Shown one piece after another: positions 10,155-19,472 of a DNA stretch of 60,976 nt. Under the pieces are notes generated by a model. The model was given only the letters and a program-made list of their open reading frames with translations. It had not been told where the DNA came from and made no database searches. Source of the stretch: Terriglobia bacterium (GTDB lineage Bacteria; Acidobacteriota; Terriglobia; UBA7540); assembly GCA_020073545.1 (NCBI GenBank), contig JAIQEZ010000010.1, positions 1 through 60,976 of the forward strand. Reading direction: 5' to 3'. Made by a program: the position numbers and the translations under genes. The first letter of the stretch is position 1. Each line of letters starts with the position of its first letter.

Positions 10155-10248
10155 TGCCCTCGCGCCTCTCGAGAGTGCGCACACCTTTGCTGAGTCAGCC
10201 ACTCCCCGCAGAACGGGGGTCTGCACCAACCAGACGTCCCGCGCCGCA

Positions 10249-10521
10249 TTACGCCACAAATCCCTGCCGCCAGGTCGCTGCCACAAGAAAACCAGCAGGC
10301 GGTTTCACCTGTCCCGCAGGGACACCATGACGCGGCCCGCTGAGAATTCGGGCAGGAAGAGTAATGATGGCGCGAAGCAATTCGAAGACGCCCCCGACGG
10401 CGATTCCCGCCAGCCGAAACGGCAGCATCAGGATCCAGATCAGCGGATACAGCACCAGGGCCAGGAGGGCCAGTGGCCAACAGAGCACCAGCAGAATGCA
10501 CCAGAGCAGGAACTTGACCAT
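10249..10521 (-). CDS. Small membrane protein of unknown function
   Basis: A 90-residue, strongly hydrophobic protein. Residues 3-35 form one long or two short membrane segments, and residues 38-60 are a further amphipathic or membrane segment. A TTG-initiated longer frame exists, but GGAGG lies eight bases before the ATG at 10521, which decides the start. No family was recognised. It is convergent with the M48 protease gene and divergent from the RhaT-like gene. Confidence 0.6.
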   Translation of the reverse strand: MVKFLLWCILLVLCWPLALLALVLYPLIWILMLPFRLAGIAVGGVFELLRAIITLPARILSGPRHGVPAGQVKPPAGFLVAATWRQGFVA

Positions 10522-10744
10522 GCGGCTTACCTCCAAGAGAGGTCTCGCTCTATTCTACGCGAGGAGGCCAGCAAAGGTTCGCCTCAGAAAAGCCGAAGCG
10601 CGGAAACAGCCTTCCGGGCAGCGGGTATTCGAGCCGCGGGTGTTCCGCCTGGACAGTCCGGAGGCCGAGTGGTAGTGTCCCAGTTCGTCGCAATTTTCAC
10701 AATTCTCCCCGACAGTCCCTCGCTTGGTTGGGGTATCCGAAATT

Positions 10745-11773
10745 ATGAATAATCATTTCTGGCTGGGAATGGCGCTGATCCTTGTAAGCGGCGTTATGAA
10801 CGGTGGGTTTGCGCTGCCCATGAAGTACTCCCGGACTTGGAAGTGGGAAAACACTTGGCTGGTATATTCCCTCGTCGCGTTATTCCTCGTTCCCTGGACG
10901 CTGGCCTTCGGGCTGGTGCCGGGACTCCTGAAGGTCTATGCGGGCGTAACGCTGCGTACGCTTCTGCTGCCTGTGCTTTTCGGCTTACTTTGGGGGACTG
11001 CCCAAGCGACCTTCGGAATCAGTTTAAGATTAGTCGGTGTCGCCTTGACCTTCGCCGTCGTCTCCGGTCTCGCCAGTCTATCCGGATCGCTCGTTCCCCT
11101 GCTGGCCTTCAATCCCGCGGATCTCTTCCGCCCGCGAGGACTTCTCTTGCTTCTTAGCATTCCCTTTCTAGCCGTGGGCCTGATTCTCTATGCATACGCC
11201 GGCCGCGGACGAGAAAAGGACCAAGCTACCCAGGATGCGGATGCTTCCAGGCTGAAAGGCAGTTTCGCCACCGGCATGGCCTTGTGCGTTTTCACGGGAA
11301 TCTTCGGATCGAGTTTCAATCTGGGATTCGCTTTTGGCGGCGACGTCATTCGCGCCAGCCTGCAGCAGGGTGCGGGATCGCTGACCTCCACCTATGCAGT
11401 GTGGGGGCTAGTCCTGGGGGCAGGCTTTGTTCCGAACCTGGTTTACTGTGTGTACCTGCTGGTCCGGAATCGCACGGCGAACCTTTTCAGGCAGAGCGGC
11501 TGGCCAAGGGAGGCGATTCTCGCAGTCGCCATGGCGTTCACCTGGGTCACGGCGATCCTTACCTACGGGATAGGAGCCACGCTGGTCGGCACTTACGGAA
11601 CGTCGATCGGATTCATGCTGTTTATCGCCTCGAGTATCCTCTTCGCCAATGTCTTCGGGTTGGTGAGCGGAGAGTGGAAAGGCACAAGCTCCCGGACCCG
11701 GAAGCTCCTGTTCGCGGCCGTCGCCTTCATCCTGGTGGCCGTCATGGTTCTGAACCTCGGCGGCCTTTTCTGA
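10745..11773 (+). CDS. RhaT-family sugar transporter (drug/metabolite transporter superfamily)
   Basis: Inner-membrane carrier of 342 residues with about ten hydrophobic segments. It resembles the L-rhamnose/proton symporter RhaT: an N-terminal LGMALILVSGVMNGGFALPMK segment, the LFGLLWGTAQATFGIS repeat and a glycine-rich GTYGTSIGFMLFIASSILFANVFG segment near the C-terminus are family-like. The start at 10745 (MNNHFW) is preferred over an in-frame GTG 21 bases upstream. No rhamnose catabolic genes are nearby, so the substrate is inferred from the family only. Confidence 0.82.
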   Translation: MNNHFWLGMALILVSGVMNGGFALPMKYSRTWKWENTWLVYSLVALFLVPWTLAFGLVPGLLKVYAGVTLRTLLLPVLFGLLWGTAQATFGISLRLVGVALTFAVVSGLASLSGSLVPLLAFNPADLFRPRGLLLLLSIPFLAVGLILYAYAGRGREKDQATQDADASRLKGSFATGMALCVFTGIFGSSFNLGFAFGGDVIRASLQQGAGSLTSTYAVWGLVLGAGFVPNLVYCVYLLVRNRTANLFRQSGWPREAILAVAMAFTWVTAILTYGIGATLVGTYGTSIGFMLFIASSILFANVFGLVSGEWKGTSSRTRKLLFAAVAFILVAVMVLNLGGLF

Positions 11774-11878
11774 CGACGGCGAAGGCGCCAGCATGGTCGG
11801 CCCGCGCTTCCGGTTTCGCCGCGCCCATGCGCAACGCCCTCCAGGCGAGTACAATAGAGAGGATTTCGAGGTCCCCCC

Positions 11879-13342
11879 TTGAAGAAGGAACTCCTTTCCC
11901 GGGCGATCAAAGCGGTCCGCGTTCTCGGCGCCCTGGGGCTTGTCGGCGGCATCACCTTCTTCTACTCCCGGGTCGTCAGTGTCAACAGCGTGACGGTCGC
12001 CCTGACGTTCCTGCTCGCGGTGCTGGCGGTTGCCACGCGCTGGGGTTTGGTCGAAGCGCTAGCCGCTTCCATCGCGGGCATGGTCAGCTTCAACTACTTC
12101 TTTCTGCCCCCCGTCGGAACGTTAACGATTGCGGACCCTCAGAACTGGGTCGCCCTCTTTGCTTTCGTGGTGACGGCGTTAATCGCCAGCCATCTTTCCG
12201 CGAGTGTAAAGGAACAGGCACTCGAATCAACCCGCCGCCAGCGCGAAATGGAGCGGCTTTACACGCTGAGCCGTAATCTGCTGCTTCTCGACAGCCGCGG
12301 CCCTCTTGCCCAGCAGACCACGAACCAAGTTGCCCAAGTCTTTGAGCTCCCCGGGGTCGCGTTCTTTGACCGCACGAGTGACCGAATTCACCGGGCCGGG
12401 CCGCACGACCTTCCCGTGGAGGACAGCAAGCTCCGCGATGCAGCGTTACAGGGAACGGTTTTTCACGACGCCGCAGCGCATATCACCGTGATGCCGATCA
12501 GCCTGGGGGGCCAACCGATCGGCAGCCTGGGCATTCAGGGAACGAGGATCTCCGAAACCGCTCTCCACGCCATCGCCAACCTTACGGCCATCACCCTGGA
12601 GCGCGCGCACGCTCAGGATGTGGCCACCCGGGCCGAAGCCGCCCGGCAGAGCGAGGAGTTGAAGTCGACCATGCTCGATGCCTTGGCGCACGAGTTCAAG
12701 ACGCCTCTCACCCCCATCAAGGCGGCGGTGACCTCCATGCTGTCCGACGGCTGCTCCAGCCCCACCCATCAGGAGCTCCTCCGCATCGTGGACGAGGAAA
12801 CCGACCGCCTGAACACGATGCTGACGGAAGCCATCCAGATGTCACGCATCGAAGCGAGCCAACTCCAATTGCACAGAAGCCCGCAGGCCGTGAGCGGATT
12901 GGTCTGCACACAATTAGAGAGACTGGCGGAAAGCCTGGAAGGGCGAAAACTGGACGTGCAGGTTCCCGAGAACTTGCCCCGCGTGAGTGTCGACCCGGAA
13001 CTCATCGGCACCGTCATCTGGCAGTTGCTAAACAATGCCCTGCAGTACACGCCTCCGGACAGTCCCCTCACCATCCGCGCGCGCGCGGAGGAGGGTGCAG
13101 TGGTCGTCAGCGTCGAGGACTGTGGGCCGGGAATTTCCGAACAGGAACAGCGCCAGATTTTCGAGAGGTTTTACCGGGGGAGAGAACATCGGCAGCGGAT
13201 ACCGGGTACGGGCATGGGCCTCAGCATTGCGCAGGAAATTGTGCGCGCTCATCAGGGGAGAATCTGGGTGGAGAGCCAGCCGGGGAAAGGCGCCAAGTTT
13301 TCTTTTTCTCTGCCCTGCGCGGCGAAGGAGTCAGCACTGTGA
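11879..13342 (+). CDS. Sensor histidine kinase, C-terminal half of KdpD (DUF4118-GAF-HisKA-HATPase)
   Basis: Membrane histidine kinase of 487 residues that matches the second half of KdpD. The DUF4118 membrane region occupies residues 15-105, with the NYFFLPPVGTLTIADPQNW motif. A GAF-like domain covers about 140-245, the H-box is LDALAHEFKTPLTP with His271, and the ATPase domain follows (N-box LLNNALQY, G-boxes DCGPGIS and GTGMGLSI). It lacks the N-terminal KdpD sensor and Usp domains, which occur as two separate genes downstream of kdpC. Translation probably starts at TTG, with GAGG seven bases upstream. It overlaps kdpE by four bases (GTGA), so the two-component pair is coupled. It presumably senses potassium limitation or turgor. 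Confidence 0.9.
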   Translation: MKKELLSRAIKAVRVLGALGLVGGITFFYSRVVSVNSVTVALTFLLAVLAVATRWGLVEALAASIAGMVSFNYFFLPPVGTLTIADPQNWVALFAFVVTALIASHLSASVKEQALESTRRQREMERLYTLSRNLLLLDSRGPLAQQTTNQVAQVFELPGVAFFDRTSDRIHRAGPHDLPVEDSKLRDAALQGTVFHDAAAHITVMPISLGGQPIGSLGIQGTRISETALHAIANLTAITLERAHAQDVATRAEAARQSEELKSTMLDALAHEFKTPLTPIKAAVTSMLSDGCSSPTHQELLRIVDEETDRLNTMLTEAIQMSRIEASQLQLHRSPQAVSGLVCTQLERLAESLEGRKLDVQVPENLPRVSVDPELIGTVIWQLLNNALQYTPPDSPLTIRARAEEGAVVVSVEDCGPGISEQEQRQIFERFYRGREHRQRIPGTGMGLSIAQEIVRAHQGRIWVESQPGKGAKFSFSLPCAAKESAL

Positions 13343-14037
13343 CCAGCGCCAGGATTTTGGTCGTTGATGATGAACCGCAGATTCGCCGGGTGATGCGCAC
13401 GACACTTGTGGCCCGCGGCTACATGGTCAGCGACGCCCGAAGTGGCGAAGAGGCGCTGGAGAAAATACGCGAGGAGCGGTTTGACCTGGTGCTCCTCGAC
13501 ATGAATATGCCGGGGATCGGCGGCATGGAAACCTGCCGCATCATTCGCTCCCAGAGCGACATTCCCATCGTGATCCTTTCCATTCGCAATGCGGAGAAGG
13601 ACAAGGTCGAGGCGCTGGATGCCGGCGCCGATGACTACGTCACAAAACCTTTCAGCACCCCGGAACTCCTGGCACGCATACGGGCTGCCCTGCGCCGAGC
13701 GCCGCTCTTGACCCCTGGCCTCCCGGAGGTACTCGACCTGGGCCGCACGGTGATCAATTTCGCCGCCCGCCGAGTCACAGTGGATGGCAAGGAAGTGCGC
13801 TTGACTCCCAAAGAACTCGACCTCCTCCGCTACCTGGCCAGCAGTCCGGACGTGCCCATCCCTCATGCCAAGCTTCTTCAGTCTGTCTGGGGGCCGGACT
13901 ATGGTGAGGAAGTCGAGTACCTGCGTGTCTTTGTCAATCAGCTTCGCAAAAAGATAGAACCCGAACCCTCTCGCCCCGAGTATCTCCTCACCGAGCCCTG
14001 GGTCGGCTACCGGTTTCGCCTGCCGAAAAAGACCTAA
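13339..14037 (+). CDS. kdpE: Response regulator KdpE (OmpR family)
   Basis: Two-component response regulator that activates kdpFABC. The receiver domain has the acidic pocket Asp10/Asp11 in VVDDEP, the phospho-acceptor Asp54 in LVLLDMNMPG and the conserved lysine in YVTKPFSTPELLARI. The C-terminal winged helix (about 135-232) contains LTPKELDLLRYLA and HAKLLQSVWGPDYGEEVEYLRVF, highly characteristic of KdpE. It starts with GTG overlapping the TGA of the kinase gene. The kdp structural genes follow on the same strand within 600 bases. Confidence 0.95.
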   Translation: MTSARILVVDDEPQIRRVMRTTLVARGYMVSDARSGEEALEKIREERFDLVLLDMNMPGIGGMETCRIIRSQSDIPIVILSIRNAEKDKVEALDAGADDYVTKPFSTPELLARIRAALRRAPLLTPGLPEVLDLGRTVINFAARRVTVDGKEVRLTPKELDLLRYLASSPDVPIPHAKLLQSVWGPDYGEEVEYLRVFVNQLRKKIEPEPSRPEYLLTEPWVGYRFRLPKKT

Positions 14038-14105
14038 TGAAATCCTGAGCAAGTCTTTATGCCTTCTTTATGACTCTGCGAGCACCATGGTGTTCGGAGA
14101 CTCCG

Positions 14106-14588
14106 ATGAAAACCACATCAGGTGTTGAGTCTGGTCTGGCATCCCCGTTCACCAGGCAGGGAGCCAATGGACACGATCACGCTGACAAGCATGACGAGCA
14201 GAGGTTGGAAGTCTTTGTGGTCTTCACAGACACCCCCGGAACCTTGGCGGCTCTGCAAATGGCTGACCGGCTGGCCAAAAAGCTGGAGGCGCGCTTACGG
14301 CTGCTCATGCCTTACGAAGTGCCCTACACGCTGCCCCTGACCAGGCCGGCGGTCCCCGTGGGATTCCTTGAGGGTCAACTCCGTACCTTGGCATGCCAGG
14401 CTCCCATGGAAATCGCTGCGCACATTTATCTGTGTCGCGACAAGCGGCGCACCTTGCGACTCGTCCTGAGGCCTCGTTCCTTGGTCATTGTGGGCGGCAG
14501 GAAACGTTGGTGGCCCACTGCCGAGCAGCGGCTGGCGCAAGCGCTCAAGAAGGATGGGCACCACGTGATTTTCGCGGAGTTAAGGTGA
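14106..14588 (+). CDS. UspA-like protein of the kdp locus
   Basis: A protein of 160 residues with a disordered N-terminus of about 30 residues. The following alpha/beta domain resembles universal stress proteins: an opening strand LEVFVVFTD, helix LAALQMADRLAKKLEARLRLL and a closing RSLVIVGGRKRWWPTAEQRL segment. The ATP-binding glycine signature of UspA is not clear, so nucleotide binding is doubtful. GGAG lies seven bases before the ATG at 14106. Lying between kdpE and kdpF, and given that KdpD itself normally carries a Usp domain, a regulatory role in potassium homeostasis is a reasonable inference. Confidence 0.65.
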   Translation: MKTTSGVESGLASPFTRQGANGHDHADKHDEQRLEVFVVFTDTPGTLAALQMADRLAKKLEARLRLLMPYEVPYTLPLTRPAVPVGFLEGQLRTLACQAPMEIAAHIYLCRDKRRTLRLVLRPRSLVIVGGRKRWWPTAEQRLAQALKKDGHHVIFAELR

Positions 14589-14595
14589 GGTTCCT

Positions 14596-14679
14596 ATGTT
14601 GGACTTGTTTTACTTCCTGATTGGCGTGCTGTTTTTCGTGGGTTGTTGGGTATTCACGCGCGCCTGTGACCGGCTATAG
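14596..14679 (+). CDS. 27-residue membrane peptide upstream of kdpF
   Basis: A tiny open frame beginning MLDLFYFLIGVLFFVG and ending CDRL. It is one transmembrane helix with a short basic tail. It starts seven bases after the preceding gene ends and stops 12 bases before kdpF. Similar mini-proteins ending in a C-[ED]-R-L motif are found next to kdpF in other bacteria. It is plausibly an extra small subunit or an assembly peptide for the Kdp complex, but this is inference from position and composition. Confidence 0.6.
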   Translation: MLDLFYFLIGVLFFVGCWVFTRACDRL

Positions 14680-14691
14680 GGAGGCCGCTCG

Positions 14692-14775
14692 ATGGACTAC
14701 ATCATTGCTGGCGTTACCGCTCTGTTCCTTTTTGCTTACCTCGTCTACGCCTTGTTGCGACCGGAGCGGTTCTGA
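14692..14775 (+). CDS. kdpF: KdpF, small stabilising subunit of the potassium ATPase
   Basis: A 27-residue single-helix peptide ending LVYALLRPERF, the classic C-terminal signature of KdpF. In Escherichia coli KdpF stabilises the KdpABC complex in the inner membrane. It lies nine bases upstream of kdpA and downstream of another membrane peptide of the same size. Confidence 0.9.
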   Translation: MDYIIAGVTALFLFAYLVYALLRPERF

Positions 14776-14784
14776 GAGGAGACC

Positions 14785-16599
14785 ATGACCTCGATCGGCG
14801 TCTTGAATGTGGTTGTCTATTTTGTGGTGATTCTGTTGGTCACCAAGCCTCTGGGCGTCTTCATGACCAAGCTTTTCGCAGGCGAGCGGACCTTCCTCCA
14901 TCCCCTGCTTCGCCCCTTGGAGAAGCTGACCTACCGACTGTGTCGCATCCGCGAGACTTCCGAGCAGCGCTGGACCCAGTATACGGCCTCGCTCATCGCC
15001 TTCAGTCTGATGAGTTTCCTCTTCGCGTACCTGATCCAGAGACTGCAGGGGTTCCTGCCGCTGAATCCGATGCACTTTGGGACCGCGAAAGCGCCCGCCG
15101 GGGCAACGGCGATGACGCCCGACCTGGCTTTTAACACTGCGGTCAGTTTCGTCACCAACACCAACTGGCAGAACTATGGTGGCGAGACGACCCTCAGCTA
15201 CTTCGTCCAGATGACCGCGCTGACCGTGCAGAACTTCGTCTCTGCCGCAGCCGGCGTGGCCGTGTCCATCGCCCTCATCCGTGGCTTTGCACGCAAGCAA
15301 GCCAACAACATCGGGAACTTCTGGGTGGATCTGGTGCGGGCGACGCTCTACATCTTCCTGCCGCTCTCGCTGCTGGGCGCACTCTTTCTCTGTTCGCAAG
15401 GGGCGATTCAAAATTTCAGGAAATATGCGACTGTCACGACGATGGAAGGCGCCACCCAGACGATCGCGCAAGGGCCGGTCGCTTCACAGGAAGCCATTAA
15501 GATGGTGGGTACGAACGGAGGAGGTTTTTTCAACACCAATTCCGCCCACCCCTTTGAGAACCCTACCCCACTCTCCAATTTCGTCCAGATATTCATGATT
15601 TTCGCAATCCCGGCCGGCCTCACTTATACGTTCGGCATGATGGTCGCCGACAAACGTCAAGGATGGGCGCTGTTTGCGGCCATGAGTGTCCTGTTCCTGG
15701 CGGGAGTTTTGGTGTGTTACCCGGCAGAACAAGCGGGCAACCCGCTGCTGGCGAAACTCGGCCTTGAAACCCGGGCCACCAACCTGCAGTCGGGCGGGAA
15801 CATGGAAGGGAAAGAGGTACGTTTCGGCATCCCCACCTCCGCGCTCTTCGCCGTGATCACCACCGACGCGAGTTGCGGGGCGGTGAACAGCATGCACGAC
15901 AGCTACACTCCGATCGGCGGCCTCGTGCCGCTCTTCAACATTCAGCTCGGGGAGGTAGTTTTCGGGGGCGTCGGTGCGGGCATCAAAGGCATGCTGCTCT
16001 TCGCCATCCTGGCGGTTTTCATCGCCGGACTCATGGTAGGCCGCACCCCGGAATACATCGGCAAGAAGATTGAACAGAAGGAAGTGAAGATGGCCATGCT
16101 CGCGCTGATCCTGATGGCCGCGAATATTCTGGTCTTTACCGGGGTCAGCTCGGTGGCGAAGTTTGCCCAAAACGGCTACTGGAATTCTCCTGGGCCCGCC
16201 ACGGCCAACGTCAACAACAATGGCCCGCATGGGTTCAGTGAGATTCTCTACGCCTACACCAGCACCAACGGAAATAACGGCAGCGCTTTTGCCGGCCTCA
16301 ATGGCAATACGCCCTGGTACAACCTGAGCCTCGGCTTGGCCACGCTGATCGGCCGTTTCCTGTTCATCATTCCCATGCTGGCGGTGGCGGGTAGCCTGGC
16401 GGCCAAGAAGAAACTTCCCGTGACCAGCGGCACCCTACCCACTCATGGCGCGCTGTTTGTCGGCCTGCTGATCGGAACGGTGATCATTGTCGGCGCTCTG
16501 ACCTACTTCCCGGCCTTGTCCCTAGGACCCATCGTCGAGCATTTCCTGATGCGCCAAGGGAAACTCTTCTCGATGGCCTTCTTCTCAATCTGGAGTTGA
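14785..16599 (+). CDS. kdpA: Potassium-transporting ATPase subunit A
   Basis: Channel-like, potassium-selective subunit of the KdpFABC P-type ATPase. It is 604 residues, longer than the roughly 557 of the E. coli protein, with about ten membrane segments. The four pore-loop regions are visible: [46 protein letters not shown] with [18 protein letters not shown], and the late [28 protein letters not shown] precedes the ATG closely. It is followed by kdpB after four bases. Confidence 0.97.
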   Translation: MTSIGVLNVVVYFVVILLVTKPLGVFMTKLFAGERTFLHPLLRPLEKLTYRLCRIRETSEQRWTQYTASLIAFSLMSFLFAYLIQRLQGFLPLNPMHFGTAKAPAGATAMTPDLAFNTAVSFVTNTNWQNYGGETTLSYFVQMTALTVQNFVSAAAGVAVSIALIRGFARKQANNIGNFWVDLVRATLYIFLPLSLLGALFLCSQGAIQNFRKYATVTTMEGATQTIAQGPVASQEAIKMVGTNGGGFFNTNSAHPFENPTPLSNFVQIFMIFAIPAGLTYTFGMMVADKRQGWALFAAMSVLFLAGVLVCYPAEQAGNPLLAKLGLETRATNLQSGGNMEGKEVRFGIPTSALFAVITTDASCGAVNSMHDSYTPIGGLVPLFNIQLGEVVFGGVGAGIKGMLLFAILAVFIAGLMVGRTPEYIGKKIEQKEVKMAMLALILMAANILVFTGVSSVAKFAQNGYWNSPGPATANVNNNGPHGFSEILYAYTSTNGNNGSAFAGLNGNTPWYNLSLGLATLIGRFLFIIPMLAVAGSLAAKKKLPVTSGTLPTHGALFVGLLIGTVIIVGALTYFPALSLGPIVEHFLMRQGKLFSMAFFSIWS

Positions 16600-16603
16600 T
16601 TTT

Positions 16604-18712
16604 ATGGCAACTTTTGCGGCCCCTCCGGTTCTTGACGAGACCACGCTTCTCCCCAAGAAGCTGGCGCACTCGCGCCCGCTCTTTGACCCGCCCATCGTGA
16701 GGAGGGCGGTGCGCGAGTCGTTGGTGAAGTTGAATCCGGCCACCCTCGCCAAGAATCCCGTGATGTTTGTGGTGGAAGTGGGAGCGGCGCTGACCACGAT
16801 CTTCCTGGTCCGCGACATCTTCATTCACGCTTCCGGCACCGGTTTTTATTTGCAGATCGCCCTGTGGCTGTGGTTTACGGTGCTCTTCGCCAACTTCGCG
16901 GAGGCCATGGCCGAAGCGCGCGGCAAGGCCCAGGCGGACACCTTACGCAAGACTAAGACCGACTCGATGGCCAGGAGGATCGCTCCGGGAGGCGCCATCG
17001 AAGTCGTTCCTGCCTCCAAGCTCCGCGCCCAGGATGTCGTCATTTGCCAGGTTGGCGACATCATTCCCGGGGACGGCGAAGTCATCGAAGGCATCGCCAC
17101 CGTCGATGAATCGGTCATCACGGGTGAAAGCGCGCCGGTGATCCGGGAGTCAGGCGGAGACCGCAGCGCGGTCACGGGCGGAACCAAGGTCTTGTCGGAC
17201 CAGATCAAAATTCGGATTACCTCCAACCCGGGCGAGACGTTCTTAGATCGCATGATCGCACTCGTCGAGGGCGCGGAGCGGCAGAAGACGCCCAACGAGA
17301 TTGCCCTCAACATCCTGATTGCCGGCTTGACGCTGATCTTCCTGCTGGCCGTCGTCACCCTGCAGCCGTTTTCCGGGTATGCGGTGTCTTCGGCAGGCAG
17401 CGGAGAGATTCCCAGCGTCGCAGTTTTGGTTTCGCTTCTGGTGTGCTTGATTCCCACAACCATCGGGGGACTGCTTTCGGCCATCGGGATTGCCGGCATG
17501 GACCGAGTGATCCAGCACAACGTCCTGGCGATGAGTGGCAAGGCAGTGGAGGCTGCGGGCGACGTCAACACCCTGCTTCTGGATAAAACCGGCACCATCA
17601 CTCTCGGCAACCGGCAGGCCGTGGAGTTTGCTCCCGTCGACGGAGTCAGCGGACCCGAGTTGGCAGATGCGGCGCAACTCGCCAGCCTGGCGGATGAAAC
17701 TCCCGAGGGCCGGTCGATCGTGGTGCTCGCCAAACAAGCGTACAACCTGCGCGGGCGCGAGGTGGCTGACCACGAGGCGCACTTCATTCCCTTCTCCGCC
17801 TATACGCGGATGAGCGGTGTCGACCTAAATGGCCGTCGCCTGCGCAAGGGAGCAACCGATGTCATTGTGCAGTTCGTCATCGAGAAAGGCGGCGTGATCC
17901 CGCCAAACTTCACCGAAATGTCGGATCGCATCTCTCGCACAGGAGGCACCCCCCTGGCCGTAGCCGATGGAGGCCGTCTGCTCGGCATCGTTCACCTGAA
18001 AGACATCGTCAAGGGAGGAATGCACGAACGCCTGGAACATTTGCGGGCGATGGGAATCCGCTCGGTCATGATCACCGGTGACAACCCCTTGACGGCTGCG
18101 GCGATTGCCAACGAGGCCGGCGTGGATGATTTCCTTGCGCAGGCGACGCCCAAGGACAAGATGGAATACATCAAGAAAGAACAGGCGCAAGGCCGGCTTG
18201 TGGCCATGACGGGCGACGGCACCAACGATGCGCCCGCCCTGGCGCAGGCCGATGTCGGTGTCGCCATGAACACGGGGACCATGGCCGCCAAGGAAGCCGG
18301 GAACATGGTGGATCTGGACAGCAATCCCACGAAGCTGATCGAGATTGTGGCCATTGGCAAGCAGCTGCTGATCACGCGTGGCGCACTGACCACGTTCTCC
18401 ATCGCCAACGACGTGGCGAAATACTTCGCCATCATTCCGGCCATGTTCATGGCCACGTATCCGGCACTGAACGCATTGAATATTATGCGTTTGCATTCTC
18501 CCCAAAGTGCGGTCCTGGCGGCGGTGATCTTCAACGCGCTGATCATCATCGCGCTGGTCCCCTTGGCTTTGCGGGGGGTTAAGTACAAGCCAGAAAGTGC
18601 CGCCCGAATGCTGCGGAGAAACCTGTTGATTTACGGGATAGGCGGCATCATCGCGCCTTTCCCGGGCATCTGGCTGATTGACCGGCTGCTCGGTATGTTG
18701 CACTTGGCTTAA
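16604..18712 (+). CDS. kdpB: Potassium-transporting ATPase subunit B (P-type ATPase)
   Basis: Catalytic, ATP-hydrolysing subunit of the KdpFABC complex. It is 702 residues and carries the P-type ATPase landmarks: TGESAPVI in the actuator domain, the phosphorylation motif [11 protein letters not shown] and the hinge motif [18 protein letters not shown]. Membrane segments lie near 55-90, 235-290 and in the last 120 residues. Its stop overlaps the region just before kdpC, whose ATG is ten bases downstream. No key residue appears to be missing. Confidence 0.98.
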   Translation: MATFAAPPVLDETTLLPKKLAHSRPLFDPPIVRRAVRESLVKLNPATLAKNPVMFVVEVGAALTTIFLVRDIFIHASGTGFYLQIALWLWFTVLFANFAEAMAEARGKAQADTLRKTKTDSMARRIAPGGAIEVVPASKLRAQDVVICQVGDIIPGDGEVIEGIATVDESVITGESAPVIRESGGDRSAVTGGTKVLSDQIKIRITSNPGETFLDRMIALVEGAERQKTPNEIALNILIAGLTLIFLLAVVTLQPFSGYAVSSAGSGEIPSVAVLVSLLVCLIPTTIGGLLSAIGIAGMDRVIQHNVLAMSGKAVEAAGDVNTLLLDKTGTITLGNRQAVEFAPVDGVSGPELADAAQLASLADETPEGRSIVVLAKQAYNLRGREVADHEAHFIPFSAYTRMSGVDLNGRRLRKGATDVIVQFVIEKGGVIPPNFTEMSDRISRTGGTPLAVADGGRLLGIVHLKDIVKGGMHERLEHLRAMGIRSVMITGDNPLTAAAIANEAGVDDFLAQATPKDKMEYIKKEQAQGRLVAMTGDGTNDAPALAQADVGVAMNTGTMAAKEAGNMVDLDSNPTKLIEIVAIGKQLLITRGALTTFSIANDVAKYFAIIPAMFMATYPALNALNIMRLHSPQSAVLAAVIFNALIIIALVPLALRGVKYKPESAARMLRRNLLIYGIGGIIAPFPGIWLIDRLLGMLHLA

Positions 18713-18722
18713 GGAGTTCTCG

Positions 18723-19304
18723 ATGCGCTACCAAATTGGTCCAGCCTTTCGCGTCACGCTGTTGATGACCGTCCTGACCGGGCTGATCTATCCCGGAATT
18801 GTTACGGGCCTTTGCCAGCTCATTTTTCCCCGCCGCGCCAACGGAAGCTTCCTGGAATTGAACGGGAAAATCGTGGGCTCCGCTTTGATTGGCCAGAATT
18901 TCAGCAAGCGCATATACTTTCATCCCCGGCCGTCGGCGGCTGGCAACGATGGATACGATGCCAGGGCCTCGAACGCCTCCAATTACGGCCCTACGAATCA
19001 GAAACTGATCGATCGAGTGAAAGCGGACATCGAGAAGTTCCGCAATGAAAACCCCGCCTACCACGGTCCCATCCCTGCCGACCTGGTCACCACCTCAGCC
19101 AGTGGATTGGATCCCGACCTGAGTCCGGCCTCCGCACTAGCGCAGGCCCCACGGGTGGCTGAAGCCCGACGCGCCACCTTGGACCAGGTGAAACAGCTCA
19201 TTTCCGTCCACACCCGAGGACGCCAACTGGGTTTCTTGGGTGAGCCGCGAGTCAACGTGCTCGCTCTAAATCTGGAGTTGGACCGGCAGTTTCCTGTTCG
19301 CTGA
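18723..19304 (+). CDS. kdpC: Potassium-transporting ATPase subunit C
   Basis: Single-span accessory subunit that increases the ATP affinity of KdpB. It is 193 residues. The N-terminal helix carries the family motif TVLTGLIYPGIVTG, followed by RANGSFLELNGKIVGSALIGQ and the FHPRPSAAGNDGYDA segment. The C-terminal half has the ASGLDPDLSPASALAQ and RVAEAR motifs. AAGGAG lies seven bases before the ATG at 18723, which fixes the start against a longer upstream frame. Confidence 0.96.
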   Translation: MRYQIGPAFRVTLLMTVLTGLIYPGIVTGLCQLIFPRRANGSFLELNGKIVGSALIGQNFSKRIYFHPRPSAAGNDGYDARASNASNYGPTNQKLIDRVKADIEKFRNENPAYHGPIPADLVTTSASGLDPDLSPASALAQAPRVAEARRATLDQVKQLISVHTRGRQLGFLGEPRVNVLALNLELDRQFPVR

Positions 19305-19472
19305 TTCGGAATCGAGGTCACGACGCCAGGAGCGAGAGTTCCCGCCAGGGACGCCCCGGGCGCCTGGCGATCTTCAGCGATTCCTATCAACCGCGCGCGT
19401 CCGGCTTCGCTGTGAGCCGCCTCTCTTGTCGGCCGAAGGCCTCGATAGTACACTCTTCTTCAAGAGGCTTTC

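Noticed and set aside
10665-10720. TAGTGTCCCAGTTC segment resembling the left end of element 2
   Set aside because: Only about nine bases match and no inverted partner was found nearby, so it is not called an element.
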